A stretch of DNA of 64,000 bases from Streptomyces hyaluromycini (GCF_002217755.1 NZ_BCFL01000017.1:834442-898441); one strand, 5' to 3'. Counted from the first letter of the stretch, positions 19,740 to 29,587 are shown. Numbers and translations: made by a program. The notes: generated by a model from the sequence alone, not told the origin.

Positions 19740-21248
19740 GTGTACCTGGCTCTGGCGCCGGAGACACTGGCGCGCTGGCAGTTCGGCATCACCACCGTCT
19801 ACCACTTCCTGTTCGTCCCGCTGACGATCTCGCTGGCCGCTCTCACGGCCGGCCTGCAGACCGCCTGGGTGCGCACGGAGAAGGAGAAGTACCTCAGGGC
19901 GACCAAGTTCTGGGGCAAGCTCTTCCTGATCAACATCGCGATGGGCGTGGTCACCGGCATCGTGCAGGAGTTCCAGTTCGGTATGAACTGGTCCGACTAC
20001 TCGCGGTTCGTCGGCGACATCTTCGGCGCCCCGCTCGCCTTCGAGGCACTGATCGCGTTCTTCTTCGAGTCCACCTTCATCGGGCTGTGGATCTTCGGCT
20101 GGGACAAGCTGCCGAAGAAGATCCACCTGGCCTGCATCTGGATGGTCTCCATCGGCACGATCCTGTCCGCTTACTTCATCCTCGCGGCCAACTCGTGGAT
20201 GCAGCACCCTGTCGGCTACAAGATCGACAAGGCGAAGGGGCGGGCCGAGCTCACCGACTTCTGGGCGGTCCTGACCCAGAACACCGCGCTGGCCCAGGCC
20301 TTCCACACGCTGTCCGCGTCCTTCCTGACCGGCGGCGCGTTCATGGTCGGCATCGCAGCCTTCCACCTGTTCCGCAAGAAGCACATCTCCGTGATGAAGA
20401 CCTCGCTGCGGCTCGGTCTGGTCACCGTAGTCATCGCCGGCATGCTCACCGCGATCAGCGGTGACACCCTCGGCAAGGTCATGTTCAAGCAGCAGCCGAT
20501 GAAGATGGCCGCCGCCGAGGCCCTGTGGGACGGCCAGAAGCCGGCGCCCTTCTCGATCTTCGCCTACGGCGACGTCAGCAAGGGCCACAACACCGTCGAA
20601 CTGTCCGTCCCCGGCCTGCTGTCGTTCCTGGCCGACGACGACTTCAACTCGTACGTCCCTGGCATCAACGACACCAACAAGGCCGAGCAGCAGAAGTACG
20701 GCGCCGGCGACTACCGGCCCATCATCCCGGTCACCTTCTGGGCGTTCCGCTGGATGATCGGCTTCGGCATGGCGTCCTTCGCCATCGGCCTGGCCGGGCT
20801 CTGGCTGACCCGTAAGAAGTTCATGCTGCCGCAGCACCTGAGGGTCGGCGAGGACGAGGTGCCGCATCTGGTCCTCTTCAAGAACAAGGCGCTCAGCCCC
20901 AAGCTCGGCCGGCTGTACTGGCTGGTTGCGATCTGGACGCTCGGCTTCCCGCTGATCGCCAACTCCTGGGGCTGGATATTCACCGAGATGGGCCGTCAGC
21001 CCTGGGTCGTCTACGGCGTCCTGCAGACCCGTGACGCGGTCTCCCCCGGTGTCTCCCAGACCGAGATCCTCATCTCGATGATCACCTTCACCGCGCTCTA
21101 CGCCGTCCTCGCCGTCGTCGAGGTCAAGCTGCTCGTGAAGTACGTGAAGGCGGGCCCGCCCGAGCTCACCGAGGACGACCTCAACCCGCCCACGAAGATC
21201 GGCGGCGAGAACCGTGACGCCGACAAGCCGATGGCCTTCTCGTACTAG
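19740..21248 (+). CDS. cydA: Cytochrome bd oxidase subunit I
   Basis: A 502-residue integral membrane protein, subunit I of the quinol-oxidising cytochrome bd terminal oxidase, which carries the haems and the quinol site. It begins MYLALAPETLARWQFGITTVYHFLFVPLT, containing the N-terminal haem-ligand histidine, and has nine or so membrane helices. The periplasmic Q loop looks short, as in actinobacteria. GTG start after AAGGAGACTGACGAC. First gene of cydA-cydB-cydCD and preceded by a Rex palindrome, so it is expected to be induced under oxygen limitation. Confidence 0.96.
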   Translation: MYLALAPETLARWQFGITTVYHFLFVPLTISLAALTAGLQTAWVRTEKEKYLRATKFWGKLFLINIAMGVVTGIVQEFQFGMNWSDYSRFVGDIFGAPLAFEALIAFFFESTFIGLWIFGWDKLPKKIHLACIWMVSIGTILSAYFILAANSWMQHPVGYKIDKAKGRAELTDFWAVLTQNTALAQAFHTLSASFLTGGAFMVGIAAFHLFRKKHISVMKTSLRLGLVTVVIAGMLTAISGDTLGKVMFKQQPMKMAAAEALWDGQKPAPFSIFAYGDVSKGHNTVELSVPGLLSFLADDDFNSYVPGINDTNKAEQQKYGAGDYRPIIPVTFWAFRWMIGFGMASFAIGLAGLWLTRKKFMLPQHLRVGEDEVPHLVLFKNKALSPKLGRLYWLVAIWTLGFPLIANSWGWIFTEMGRQPWVVYGVLQTRDAVSPGVSQTEILISMITFTALYAVLAVVEVKLLVKYVKAGPPELTEDDLNPPTKIGGENRDADKPMAFSY

Positions 21249-21266
21249 GCCGAGGGAGACGCAGTC

Positions 21267-22274
21267 ATGGAACTTCACGACGTCTGGTTCGTCCTGATCG
21301 CCGTCCTGTGGACCGGCTACTTCTTCCTGGAGGGGTTCGACTTCGGGGTCGGCATCCTCACCAAGCTGCTCGCCCGGGACCGCCTGGAGAAGCGGGTGCT
21401 GATCAACACGATCGGCCCGGTCTGGGACGGCAACGAGGTGTGGCTGCTCACCGCGGGCGGCGCGACCTTCGCCGCCTTCCCCGAGTGGTACGCCACGCTC
21501 TTCTCCGGCTTCTACCTGCCCCTGCTGGTCATCCTGGTCTGCCTGATCGTCCGGGGCGTCGCCTTCGAGTACCGGGCCAAGCGGCCCGAGGAGAACTGGC
21601 AGCGCAACTGGGAGACCGCGATCTTCTGGACCTCGCTGATCCCGGCGTTCCTGTGGGGCGTGGCCTTCGGGAACATCGTGCACGGCGTGAAGATCGACCG
21701 GAACTTCGAGTACGTCGGCACCCTCTGGGACCTGTTCAACCCGTACGCCCTGCTGGGCGGACTGGTGACGCTGACCCTGTTCACCTTCCACGGCACGGTG
21801 TTCACCGCGCTCAAGACCGTCGGTGACATCCGGGTGCGGGCGCGGAAGCTGGCGACCAAGGTCGGTGTCCTCACCGCCGTACTGGCGCTGGTCTTCCTGC
21901 TGTGGACCCAGGTCGACAGCGGGGACGGCAAGAGCCTGGTGGCGCTGGTCGTGGCGGTGGCCGCGCTGGTGGCCGCTCTCGGGGCCAATCTGCGGGGCCG
22001 CGAGGGATGGGCGTTCGCCCTGTCCGGCGTGACCATCGTGGCCGCCGTGGCGGTGCTCTTCCTGTCGCTCTTCCCGAATGTCATGCCGTCGTCGCTCAAC
22101 GGGGACTGGAGCCTCACGGTCACCAACGCCTCGTCGAGTCCGTACACCCTGAAGATCATGACGTGGCTCGCGGCGATCGCCACGCCGCTCGTCCTGCTCT
22201 ACCAGGGGTGGACCTACTGGGTGTTCCGCAAGCGGATCGGTACGCAGCACATCGCGACCGAAGCCGCGCACTGA
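21267..22274 (+). CDS. cydB: Cytochrome bd oxidase subunit II
   Basis: A 335-residue membrane protein with the subunit II start MELHDVWFVLIAVLWTGYFFLEGFDFGVG and the conserved WDGNEVWLLTAGGATFAAFP segment; about eight membrane helices. It partners CydA in the oxidase. It starts 18 bp after the cydA stop behind GAGGGAGACGCAG and is clearly co-transcribed. Confidence 0.96.
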   Translation: MELHDVWFVLIAVLWTGYFFLEGFDFGVGILTKLLARDRLEKRVLINTIGPVWDGNEVWLLTAGGATFAAFPEWYATLFSGFYLPLLVILVCLIVRGVAFEYRAKRPEENWQRNWETAIFWTSLIPAFLWGVAFGNIVHGVKIDRNFEYVGTLWDLFNPYALLGGLVTLTLFTFHGTVFTALKTVGDIRVRARKLATKVGVLTAVLALVFLLWTQVDSGDGKSLVALVVAVAALVAALGANLRGREGWAFALSGVTIVAAVAVLFLSLFPNVMPSSLNGDWSLTVTNASSSPYTLKIMTWLAAIATPLVLLYQGWTYWVFRKRIGTQHIATEAAH

Positions 22275-22321
22275 GTCCGAGGGGAGGGTGTCTCATGGTG
22301 ATGGTCGCGGCGGCTCGTGAC

Positions 22322-22335
22322 GTTTCACGTGAAAC
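22322..22335. promoter_or_regulatory. parS: parS site (perfect)
   Basis: Perfect GTTTCACGTGAAAC in the 82-bp gap between cydB and cydCD, 37 bp from a second perfect copy. Confidence 0.93.
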
Positions 22336-22356
22336 GCCCTCTCCGGGCCGAAGGGC

Positions 22357-25300
22357 ATGTTTCACGTGAAACCAATTGATCCCCGTCTGCTGCGTTACGC
22401 CCGTGCCACCCGCCTCTTCCTGGTGGCCGTCGTCGGCCTCGGTGCCGTCGGTGCCGGGCTGGTCATCGCCCAGGCCATGCTCCTGGCCGAGGTGGTGGTC
22501 GGTGCCTTCCAGCATGGCCACTCGGTCTCCGAACTCCGCACCCCGCTGCTGCTGTTGGCGGCCGTGGCGGTCGGCCGGGCGCTGGTCTCCTGGCTCACCG
22601 AGCTGGCCGCACACCGGGCGAGCGCGGCGGTCAAGTCCGAACTGCGAGGGCGGCTTCTGGACCGGGCGGTGGAGCTCGGTCCCGGCTGGCTGAGCGGCCA
22701 GCGGACCGGTTCCCTGGTCACCCTCGCCACGCGCGGGGTCGACGCCCTCGACGACTACTTCTCGCGCTATCTGCCGCAGTTGGGGCTGGCGGTGGTCGTG
22801 CCGGTCGCGGTGCTGGCGCGGATCGTCACCGAGGACTGGGTGTCAGCGGCGATCATCGTCGGGACGCTGCCGCTGATCCCGCTCTTCATGGTTCTGATCG
22901 GCTGGGCCACCCAGTCCCGGACGGACCGTCAGTGGCGGCTGCTGTCCCGGCTGTCCGGCCACTTCCTGGACGTGGTCGAAGGGCTGCCCACACTGAAGGT
23001 GTTCGGGCGGGCCAAGGCGCAGGCCGAGTCCATTCGCCGGATCACCGGCGAGTACCGGCAGGCGACCATGCGGACGCTGCGGATCGCCTTCCTCTCCTCC
23101 TTCGCGCTGGAACTGCTGGCCACGCTGTCGGTGGCGCTGGTCGCCGTGACTATCGGCATGCGGCTCGTGCACGGCGACATGGATCTGTACATCGGGCTGG
23201 TCATCCTGGTGCTGGCGCCCGAGGCGTATCTGCCGTTGCGGCAGGTGGGCGCCCAGTTCCACGCGGCGGCGGAGGGGCTGGCGGCGGCGGAGGAGATCTT
23301 CGCGGTGCTGGAGACGCCGGTGCCGGCGTCCGGGGCGGGTGAGGTTCCCGTGGGGGCCGGCCTGGCCTTCGAGGGGGTGACGGTCCGTTACCCGGGCCGG
23401 TCGGCGGACGCGGTGACCGATGTGTCGTTCACCGTCGAACCCGGGGAGACCGTCGCACTGGTCGGCCCCAGCGGGGTGGGGAAGTCGACGCTGCTGAACG
23501 TGCTGCTGGGGTTCGTACGGCCGGTGGCGGGGCGGGTGCGGGTCGGGGGAGCCGACCTCGCCGACCTCGACCTGGAGGAGTGGCGGTCGCGGATCGCGTG
23601 GGTGCCGCAGCGGCCGCATCTGTACGCAGGGACGATCGCCGAGAACGTACGGCTCGTGCGTCCCGACGCGGACGATGACGCCGTCCGGAGGGCGTTGCGG
23701 GACGCCGGGGCGCTGGAGTTCGTGGATGCGCTGCCGGAGGGGGTGGAGACGGTTCTCGGCGAGGACGGGGCCGGTCTTTCTGCCGGGCAGCGGCAGCGGC
23801 TGGCGTTGGCGCGGGCGTTTCTGGCCGACCGGCCTGTGCTGTTGCTGGATGAGCCGACGGCTGCGCTGGACGGGGTGACCGAGGGGGAGGTCGTGGCGGC
23901 GGTACGGAGGCTCTCCGAGGGGCGGACCGTGTTGCTGGTGGTGCATCGGCCGGCGTTGCTCTCGGCGGCGGAACGGGTGGTGCGGCTCTCCGGCGGCGAG
24001 GTCCCCAGGGGGCTCCGCCCCCTGGACCCCCAGAACCTTCGCCCACCCACCACCCGACTCGGTCAGTTGGAAAGCGAGGCCGTGGGGCGACTCGGTCAGT
24101 TGGAAGGCGCGGTTGCGGAGCGGGTCGGTCAGTTGGAAGGCGAGGCCGTGGGGCGACTCGGTCAGTTGGAAGGCGAGGCTGCGGAGGGGCTCGGTGGGCT
24201 GGGAAGCGAGGCCGTAGGGCGGGTCGGTCAATTGGGAGGGGACGACGCGGAGCGGGTCGGTGGGGGGCGGCGGAGTGTTCTTGGGCGGGTTCGTGGTGCT
24301 TCTGGGGGGCGGCGGGGGCAACTGGTGTTCGCGCTGCTGCTCGGGGCTCTTGCGCTCGGTAGTGCTGTCGGGCTGATGGCGACTTCCGGGTGGTTGATCT
24401 CGCGGGCCTCGCAGCAGCCGCCGGTGCTGTATCTGATGGTCGCCGTGACGGCCACGCGGGCCTTCGGGATCGGGCGGGCCGTGTTCCGGTACGGCGAGCG
24501 GCTGGTGTCGCACGACGCCGTGCTGCGGATGCTGGCCGATACGCGGGTCGCCGTGTACCGGCGACTGGAGCGGCTCGCGCCTGCCGGGCTGCGGACGACC
24601 AGGCGGGGCGATCTGCTCAGCCGGCTGGTCGCCGATGTGGACACTTTGCAGGACTACTGGCTGCGGTGGCTGCTGCCCGCCGGGGTCGCGGTGGCCGTGT
24701 CCGCCGGGGCCGTGGGGTTCACGGCCTGGCTTCTGCCCGAGGCCGGGGCCGCGCTGGCGGTGGGGCTGCTGGCCGCCGGGGTCGGTGTCCCGCTGGTGAC
24801 CTCGGCCGTGGCCCGGCGTGCCGAGCACCGGCTTGCGCCCGCCCGCGGCTTGCTGGCGACGCGGGTGACCGACCTGCTCACCGGCACCGCCGAACTGACC
24901 GTCGCCGGTGCGCTGCCCGCCCGTACCGACGAGGCCCGGCGGGCCGACGGCACGCTCACCCGGATCGCCTCACGGGGAGCCACGGCCACCGCACTCGGCG
25001 ACGGGCTGACCGCACTGCTGACCGGCCTGACCGTCGCGGCCGCCGCGCTGTTGGGCGCCCAGGGGGTTGCCGACGGCCGGCTGAGCGGCGTGGCGATGGC
25101 GGTCGTCGTGCTCACTCCACTGGCCGCCTTCGAGGCCGTACTGGGGCTGCCGCTGGCCGTGCGGCACCGGCAGCGGGTGCGCAGGAGCGCCGAGCGCATC
25201 TACGAGGTGCTGGACGCGCCCGAGCCCGTGCGTGAGCCGGAGCGGCCGCGCCAGGCACCCGCCGCGCCCTTCCCCGTCGTACTGAAGGGTCTGACGGCCC

Positions 25301-26019
25301 GGCACCCGGGGCAGGTGCGGGACGCGCTCGCCGGGCTCGACCTCACCCTGCACGAGGGGCGCAGGGTCGCCGTGGTCGGTGCCTCCGGCGCCGGCAAGTC
25401 GACCCTCGCCCAGGTCCTGCTGCGGTTCCTCGACCCGGACGCGGGCTCCTACACGCTCGCCGGCGTGGACGCGTACGGCATGGACAGCGACGACGTACGG
25501 CGGCTGGTCGGGCTGTGCGCCCAGGACGCGCATCTCTTCGACAGTTCCGTGCGCGAGAACCTGCTGCTCGCCCGGAAGGACGCCACCGAGGAGGACCTGC
25601 GGGACGCGCTGGGCCGGGCCCGGCTGCTCGACTGGGTGGACGGGCTGCCCGACGGGCTCGACACCCTGGTCGGCGAGCACGGGGCACGGCTGTCCGGCGG
25701 GCAGCGGCAGCGGCTGGCGCTCGCCCGGGCGCTGCTCGCCGACTTCCCGGTGCTCGTGCTCGACGAGCCCGCGGAGCATCTCGACCTGCCCACGGCCGAC
25801 GCGCTCACCGCGGATCTGCTGGCCGCCACCGAGGGCCGTACGACGCTGCTCATCACGCATCGGCTGGCGGGCCTGGAGGCCGTGGACGAGGTGATCGTCC
25901 TCGACGGGGGCCGGGTTGCGCAGCGCGGGACCTATGCGGAACTTGCCGCCGTGGCCGGACCGCTGCGCGGGATGGCGGAGCGGGAGGCGGCGGCGGAGTC
26001 GCTGGTGGGAGCGCGGTAG
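22357..26019 (+). CDS. cydCD: Fused CydD-CydC ABC exporter
   Basis: A 1,220-residue fusion of the two ABC half-transporters needed to assemble cytochrome bd; the E. coli pair exports cysteine/glutathione and binds haem. The CydD half (1 to about 545) has a six-helix domain, Walker A GPSGVGKST (about 370), signature LSAGQRQR (about 473) and LLDEPTAALDG. A linker of about 100 residues carries an 11-residue tandem repeat. The CydC half (about 655-1220) has Walker A GASGAGKST (about 1007), LSGGQRQR (about 1111) and LDEPAEHLD. The ATG at 22357 overlaps a parS site. The D-C fusion is usual in Streptomyces. Confidence 0.94.
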   Translation: MFHVKPIDPRLLRYARATRLFLVAVVGLGAVGAGLVIAQAMLLAEVVVGAFQHGHSVSELRTPLLLLAAVAVGRALVSWLTELAAHRASAAVKSELRGRLLDRAVELGPGWLSGQRTGSLVTLATRGVDALDDYFSRYLPQLGLAVVVPVAVLARIVTEDWVSAAIIVGTLPLIPLFMVLIGWATQSRTDRQWRLLSRLSGHFLDVVEGLPTLKVFGRAKAQAESIRRITGEYRQATMRTLRIAFLSSFALELLATLSVALVAVTIGMRLVHGDMDLYIGLVILVLAPEAYLPLRQVGAQFHAAAEGLAAAEEIFAVLETPVPASGAGEVPVGAGLAFEGVTVRYPGRSADAVTDVSFTVEPGETVALVGPSGVGKSTLLNVLLGFVRPVAGRVRVGGADLADLDLEEWRSRIAWVPQRPHLYAGTIAENVRLVRPDADDDAVRRALRDAGALEFVDALPEGVETVLGEDGAGLSAGQRQRLALARAFLADRPVLLLDEPTAALDGVTEGEVVAAVRRLSEGRTVLLVVHRPALLSAAERVVRLSGGEVPRGLRPLDPQNLRPPTTRLGQLESEAVGRLGQLEGAVAERVGQLEGEAVGRLGQLEGEAAEGLGGLGSEAVGRVGQLGGDDAERVGGGRRSVLGRVRGASGGRRGQLVFALLLGALALGSAVGLMATSGWLISRASQQPPVLYLMVAVTATRAFGIGRAVFRYGERLVSHDAVLRMLADTRVAVYRRLERLAPAGLRTTRRGDLLSRLVADVDTLQDYWLRWLLPAGVAVAVSAGAVGFTAWLLPEAGAALAVGLLAAGVGVPLVTSAVARRAEHRLAPARGLLATRVTDLLTGTAELTVAGALPARTDEARRADGTLTRIASRGATATALGDGLTALLTGLTVAAAALLGAQGVADGRLSGVAMAVVVLTPLAAFEAVLGLPLAVRHRQRVRRSAERIYEVLDAPEPVREPERPRQAPAAPFPVVLKGLTARHPGQVRDALAGLDLTLHEGRRVAVVGASGAGKSTLAQVLLRFLDPDAGSYTLAGVDAYGMDSDDVRRLVGLCAQDAHLFDSSVRENLLLARKDATEEDLRDALGRARLLDWVDGLPDGLDTLVGEHGARLSGGQRQRLALARALLADFPVLVLDEPAEHLDLPTADALTADLLAATEGRTTLLITHRLAGLEAVDEVIVLDGGRVAQRGTYAELAAVAGPLRGMAEREAAAESLVGAR
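22359..22372. promoter_or_regulatory. parS: parS site (perfect), within first codons of cydCD
   Basis: Perfect GTTTCACGTGAAAC starting at the third base of the cydCD start codon, so that the site encodes the N-terminal MFHVKP of the protein. Confidence 0.93.
24005..24025. repeat. Palindromic repeat inside the CydDC linker
   Basis: CCAGGGGGC-TCC-GCCCCCTGG, a perfect 9-bp stem with a 3-nt loop inside coding sequence. Palindromes of this type are common between genes in Streptomyces. Here it encodes part of the interdomain linker. Confidence 0.7.
24055..24252 (+). repeat. Six-unit 33-bp tandem repeat in cydCD
   Basis: Six degenerate in-frame copies of a 33-bp unit encoding an 11-residue motif of the form RLGQLEGEAVG (units: RLGQLESEAVG, RLGQLEGAVAE, RVGQLEGEAVG, RLGQLEGEAAE, GLGGLGSEAVG, RVGQLGGDDAE). 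They occupy the linker between the CydD ATPase and the CydC membrane domain. Confidence 0.88.
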
Positions 26020-26038
26020 TCCGGCGCGGCGGGCGGTC

Positions 26039-26926
26039 TCAGGCGCGTGCGGCCAGCAGCTGCTCGATCACGACCGCCACCCCGTCCTCGTTGTTGGCGA
26101 CCGTGCGGCCGGAGGCGGCGGCGACGGCGGCGGGGTGGGCGTTGCCCATGGCGTACGACTGGCCGGCCCAGGTCAGCATCTCGACGTCGTTGGGCATGTC
26201 ACCGAAGGCCACGACCTCCGCGTGCGAGATGCCGCGCTCGGCGCACTCCAGGGCGAGCGTGCTGGCCTTGGAGACGCCAGGACCGCTGATCTCCAGCAGG
26301 GCGCTGGGGCTGGACCGGGTGACGGTGGCGCGCTCGCCGATGGCGAGGCGGGCAAGGGTGAGGAAGGCGTCCGGGTCGAGGTCGGGGTGGTAGGCGAGGA
26401 TCTTGAGCACGGGCTCGCCGGCGCCGGGACCGTCGACCGCGAGGATCTCCTCGGCGGACAGCAGATGGTCCGGTATCTCCATGTGCAGCTTGGGATAGGC
26501 CGGCTCCTGGTGGAAGCCGTACGTCTGCTCGATCGCGTACACCGTGCCGGGCGCGGCCTCGCGCAGCATGCCCACGGCGTCCAGCGCGTTCTCCCGGGCC
26601 AGGTCGCGCACCTTCACGAAGCGGTGGGCGCCGGGGCCGTCGTGCAGGTCGACCACGGCAGCGCCGTTGCCGCAGATCGCCAGGCCGTGGCCGTGGACGT
26701 GGTCGCTGACGACATCCATCCAGCGGGCCGGGCGGCCGGTGACGAAGAAGACCTCGATCCCCGCCTCCTCGGCGGCGGCCAGCGCGGCGACCGTCCTCGG
26801 GGAGACCGACTTGTCGTCGCGCAGCAGAGTGCCGTCGAGATCGGTGGCGATCAGCCGGGGCGGGGTCGCGAAGGCAGGGGTCTCGGGCTGTCGGGTCGCT
26901 GAGGTCACCGGCCTATTCTCGCGCAT
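26039..26926 (-). CDS. HAD-superfamily hydrolase, Cof type
   Basis: About 295 residues of HAD-IIB (Cof) type: motif [10 protein letters not shown], motif [12 protein letters not shown], a cap domain, and the late GDMPNDVEM with the catalytic aspartates. Such enzymes dephosphorylate sugar phosphates or cofactors. The start is ATG 26926 or GTG 26908 (GAGAATAGG lies before the latter); neither has a strong ribosome-binding site. It converges with cydCD, 19 bp away. A close paralogue lies downstream of serS (59.8-60.6 kb). Confidence 0.85.
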   Translation of the reverse strand: MRENRPVTSATRQPETPAFATPPRLIATDLDGTLLRDDKSVSPRTVAALAAAEEAGIEVFFVTGRPARWMDVVSDHVHGHGLAICGNGAAVVDLHDGPGAHRFVKVRDLARENALDAVGMLREAAPGTVYAIEQTYGFHQEPAYPKLHMEIPDHLLSAEEILAVDGPGAGEPVLKILAYHPDLDPDAFLTLARLAIGERATVTRSSPSALLEISGPGVSKASTLALECAERGISHAEVVAFGDMPNDVEMLTWAGQSYAMGNAHPAAVAAASGRTVANNEDGVAVVIEQLLAARA

Positions 26927-26981
26927 ATGCCCGCACGGCCGTGCGGGCGGGCGCACAGATGAGACACAGGCGACTTCCTGC

Positions 26982-27660
26982 TCAGCTCAGCTGGGTCAGG
27001 GCCTCCATGGCGATCAGTTCGAAGACCTTCTCCTCGGCCGCGAACTGCGAGTCGGGGATGGGCCAGTGGATCACCAGCTCGGTGAAGCCCAGCTCCTGGT
27101 AGCGGCCGGCGAAGTCGACGAAGGCGTCCAGGGACTCCAGCGGCCCGCCGCGGTCCGGGGTGAACCCGGTGAGCAGGACCTTGTCCAGCTCCGACACGTC
27201 CCGGCCGGTCGCCGCGCAGGTCTCGGCGAGCTTGCCCAGCTGCCCGCGCAGCGCCTCGAACGACTGCTCGGGCGTACCCGTCTCGTAGAGCTTCGGGTCG
27301 CCGGTGGTCACCCACGCCTGACCGTACCGCGCGGCCAGCTTCAGCCCGCGCGGGCCGGTGGCGGCCACCGCGAAGGGCAGCCTCGGCCGCTGCACACAGC
27401 CCGGAATGTTGCGCGCCTCGTCGGCCGAGTAGAACTCGCCCTCGTACGTCACGGCGTCCTCGGTGAGCAGCCGGTCGAGCAGCGCCACGAACTCCGCGAA
27501 CCGGTCGGCCCGCTCCCGCGGGGTCCACGGCTCCTGGCCCAGCGCGGTGGCGTCGAAGCCGGTGCCGCCCGCGCCGATGCCGAGCGTCACCCGGCCGTCG
27601 GAGACGTCGTCCAGGGAGATCAGCTCCTTGGCGAGCGTCACCGGATGCCGGAAGTTCGGC
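26982..27660 (-). pseudogene. 3' part of LLM-class oxidoreductase gene split by the element
   Basis: Encodes the C-terminal 226 residues or so of an F420/flavin-dependent LLM (luciferase-like) oxidoreductase, from [15 protein letters not shown] to the natural end EALTQLS. The first residues of the gene are missing here and are found in the same orientation at 50066-50287, beyond the integrated element; the two parts meet between LVTS and PNFR. A TTG at 27668 inside the element could give a truncated product, but about a quarter of the TIM barrel would be lost, so it is most likely inactive. An intact homologue is carried by the element at 44964-45860. Confidence 0.88.
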
Positions 27661-27686
27661 GAGCCCAACCCTTGCTCATACCATCG
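27636..27686. other. attL: attL of the integrative element
   Basis: Junction where homology to the LLM gene stops. Reading the minus strand, element sequence AGCAAGGGTTGGGC is followed by the shared TC and then host GCCGAACTTCCGG. The crossover dinucleotide, GA on the plus strand, is at 27661-27662. Confidence 0.82.
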
Positions 27687-27691
27687 GTGCC

Positions 27692-29125
27692 ATGCCCCGC
27701 CCCAACCACCGAGAGCCGACCATCACCCCAGGTGAACCGGCCGCCCTGTACTGCCGAATATCCCAGGCCGACGATGACGACCAGACCGGCGTCGACCGGC
27801 AGGAACGCATCTGCCGGGAGATCGCCGAACGGCGCGGCCTGGCCATCGACCCCGCCCACGTCTTCGTCGACAACAGCCGCTCCGCCTGGCGGCGCAACCG
27901 CAAGCGCCCCGGCTGGGACCAGCTCCTCGAACGCGCCCGGCGCCGCGAGTTCCGGCACATCATCGCGTACCACCCCGACCGGCTCATGCGGCAGCCGCGT
28001 GACCTGGAGGAACTGCTGCAGGTCTCCGACGAGCACGAGATCGTGCTGCACGGCGAGGCGAACCGCCGGAACCTCTCCGATCCTGACGACCGTTTCATCC
28101 TCCGGATCGAGGTCGCCCACGCCTGCCGCTCCTCCGACGACACCTCCCGGCGGCTGAAGTCCGCGCTGGCGGAGCGGGCCGAGACCGGCATGCCGCACTC
28201 GGGCAAGCGGCGGTACGGGTACGAGCCCGACGGCATGACCGTCAGGGAGGACGAGGCCGAGATCGTCCGCGAGGTCTTCGACCGCTACCTCAAGGGCGAG
28301 AGCCCGGTCGCCATCGCCCTCGTCCTCCACAAGCGCGGCATCAAGACCGTGTACGGCAAGGAGTGGACCCAGGGCACCGTCCGGGCCCTGCTCGACTCCC
28401 GCCACGTCGCCGGCATCCGCACGCACCAGGGCGAGGAGGTCGGCCCCGGGAAGTGGCCCGCCATCATCGACGCCGGCACCTGGGCGGAGGCCCGCGCCCG
28501 CCGCGAGTACCGGTCCGCGATCCACCAGACCAACCTGGAACTGCGCCGCTTCTACCTGTTGCGCGGCCTGGTCATGTGCAAGCGCTGCGGCACCCTCATG
28601 TCGGGCACGAAGGTCGGCGCCGTGCCCTCGTACCTGTGCACGCGCAAGAGCCGTAACGACGAGAAGAAGTGCGTCCGTCGCATCGCCGCCGTGAAGCTGG
28701 AGGAGTTCGTCACCGAGGCCGCCATCGACCTGCTCGGCCGACTCACGGTCTCCGGCCAACTCGCTTCTGCCACACCGACGAACGCCCTGACGGAGGCGGT
28801 GGAGGCGGACCAGCAGCAGCTCGCTGAGCTCAATCAGATGTGGACCGCCAAGGAGATCTCCACGGCGGAGTACCGGGCGATGCGGAAGGAGATCACCGAC
28901 CGGATCGCCAAGGCCCAGCGGCGGATGGTCGTGCGCCCGGTGAAGCTGCTCGACGGGCTGACGGGGCCGGGGGCCAGGGATGCCTGGGAAGCCGAAGGGA
29001 TGACAGACGAGCGCCGGAACGCTGTCCTCCGCTTCCTCTTCTCCGGTGTGGTCATCGACGCGGCGACCAAACCGAGTGGCGTCTTCGATTGGGACCGCAT
29101 CGACATCGACCAGAACCAGCTCTGA
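27692..29125 (+). CDS. int: Large serine recombinase (integrase)
   Basis: A 477-residue site-specific recombinase. The N-terminal resolvase domain has the catalytic serine in [11 protein letters not shown] (Ser24) and the arginines in [16 protein letters not shown]. The recombinase domain (about 165-270) is followed by a zinc ribbon (CKRC, then a cysteine in YLCTRKS and one in KKCVRR; about 295-325) and a C-terminal coiled-coil segment. It cuts and joins attB and attP through a 2-bp core, inferred here to be TC. The gene starts 30 bp from the left junction. It is short for the class but complete. Confidence 0.93.
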   Translation: MPRPNHREPTITPGEPAALYCRISQADDDDQTGVDRQERICREIAERRGLAIDPAHVFVDNSRSAWRRNRKRPGWDQLLERARRREFRHIIAYHPDRLMRQPRDLEELLQVSDEHEIVLHGEANRRNLSDPDDRFILRIEVAHACRSSDDTSRRLKSALAERAETGMPHSGKRRYGYEPDGMTVREDEAEIVREVFDRYLKGESPVAIALVLHKRGIKTVYGKEWTQGTVRALLDSRHVAGIRTHQGEEVGPGKWPAIIDAGTWAEARARREYRSAIHQTNLELRRFYLLRGLVMCKRCGTLMSGTKVGAVPSYLCTRKSRNDEKKCVRRIAAVKLEEFVTEAAIDLLGRLTVSGQLASATPTNALTEAVEADQQQLAELNQMWTAKEISTAEYRAMRKEITDRIAKAQRRMVVRPVKLLDGLTGPGARDAWEAEGMTDERRNAVLRFLFSGVVIDAATKPSGVFDWDRIDIDQNQL

Positions 29126-29277
29126 CGGACCGAGCGAGGCGACTCGGGCGGCGCGAGGGGCGCGGCACTGTAGCACCAGATCGCCGGTTGGGGAAACCGG
29201 GGATTCTTCGGATCCTTGGGGCTCTGCTGACGGCGGTCGACCTGCCAGTCCTCCGTCGGCGGCAGGCGCGTCCCCGG

Positions 29278-29290
29278 GTGTTGGAGCACC
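29278..29290 (+). repeat. Leader repeat GTGTTGGAGCACC, copy 1
   Basis: A 13-bp motif, with the preceding G forming the GGTG...CACC dyad, about 97 bp upstream of the GTG start of the small ORF at 29375. A second copy lies at 29588-29600 before the helicase gene. The bases between motif and start codon also resemble each other in the two copies (CTGCCA, then ACAAGGA before the start). Confidence 0.6.
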
Positions 29291-29374
29291 TGGAGGCGGC
29301 GCGATGTACCGACCGCCCGACGATTCGTGCGGTGCGGGGACTGCCATCCCCATACCGCCCACAAGGAGCTGCCC

Positions 29375-29563
29375 GTGCGCCTGCTGCCCGAGGCGAGCAC
29401 TGCACCGACCACCCCCACGACGATCCGAGCCGCACGACAGGAGGAAGCCCGGGCTCAGGCTCTGCGACGTGTCTGCGCCGGATTCACCACGACGATCAGC
29501 GCGCACAGCGCGGCGCGGCTGGCCGACCTGATGACCGGATCGCGGTACGAGAAGGCTGCCTGA
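29375..29563 (+). CDS. Small hypothetical protein of the element
   Basis: A 62-residue protein (VRLLPEASTAPTTPTTIRAA...) with a helical, basic middle (RQEEARAQALRRV). I do not recognise it. The GTG at 29375 follows ACAAGGAGCTGCCC, a good ribosome-binding site, which supports a real gene. Its position between integrase and helicase would suit a directionality factor or small regulator, but nothing in the sequence shows this. Confidence 0.5.
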   Translation: MRLLPEASTAPTTPTTIRAARQEEARAQALRRVCAGFTTTISAHSAARLADLMTGSRYEKAA

Positions 29564-29587
29564 GGCCAGCACAGAGAAGCGGCCCCG

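Noticed and set aside
19713..22271. 852-codon open frame on the minus strand opposite cydA-cydB
   Set aside because: It is the antisense shadow of two unmistakable genes; composition (Arg/Gly/His/Asp-rich, no domain) is typical of GC-rich antisense frames.
24055..24252. Tandem repeats as a CRISPR array
   Set aside because: The units are contiguous, in frame with cydCD and have no spacers or neighbouring cas genes.
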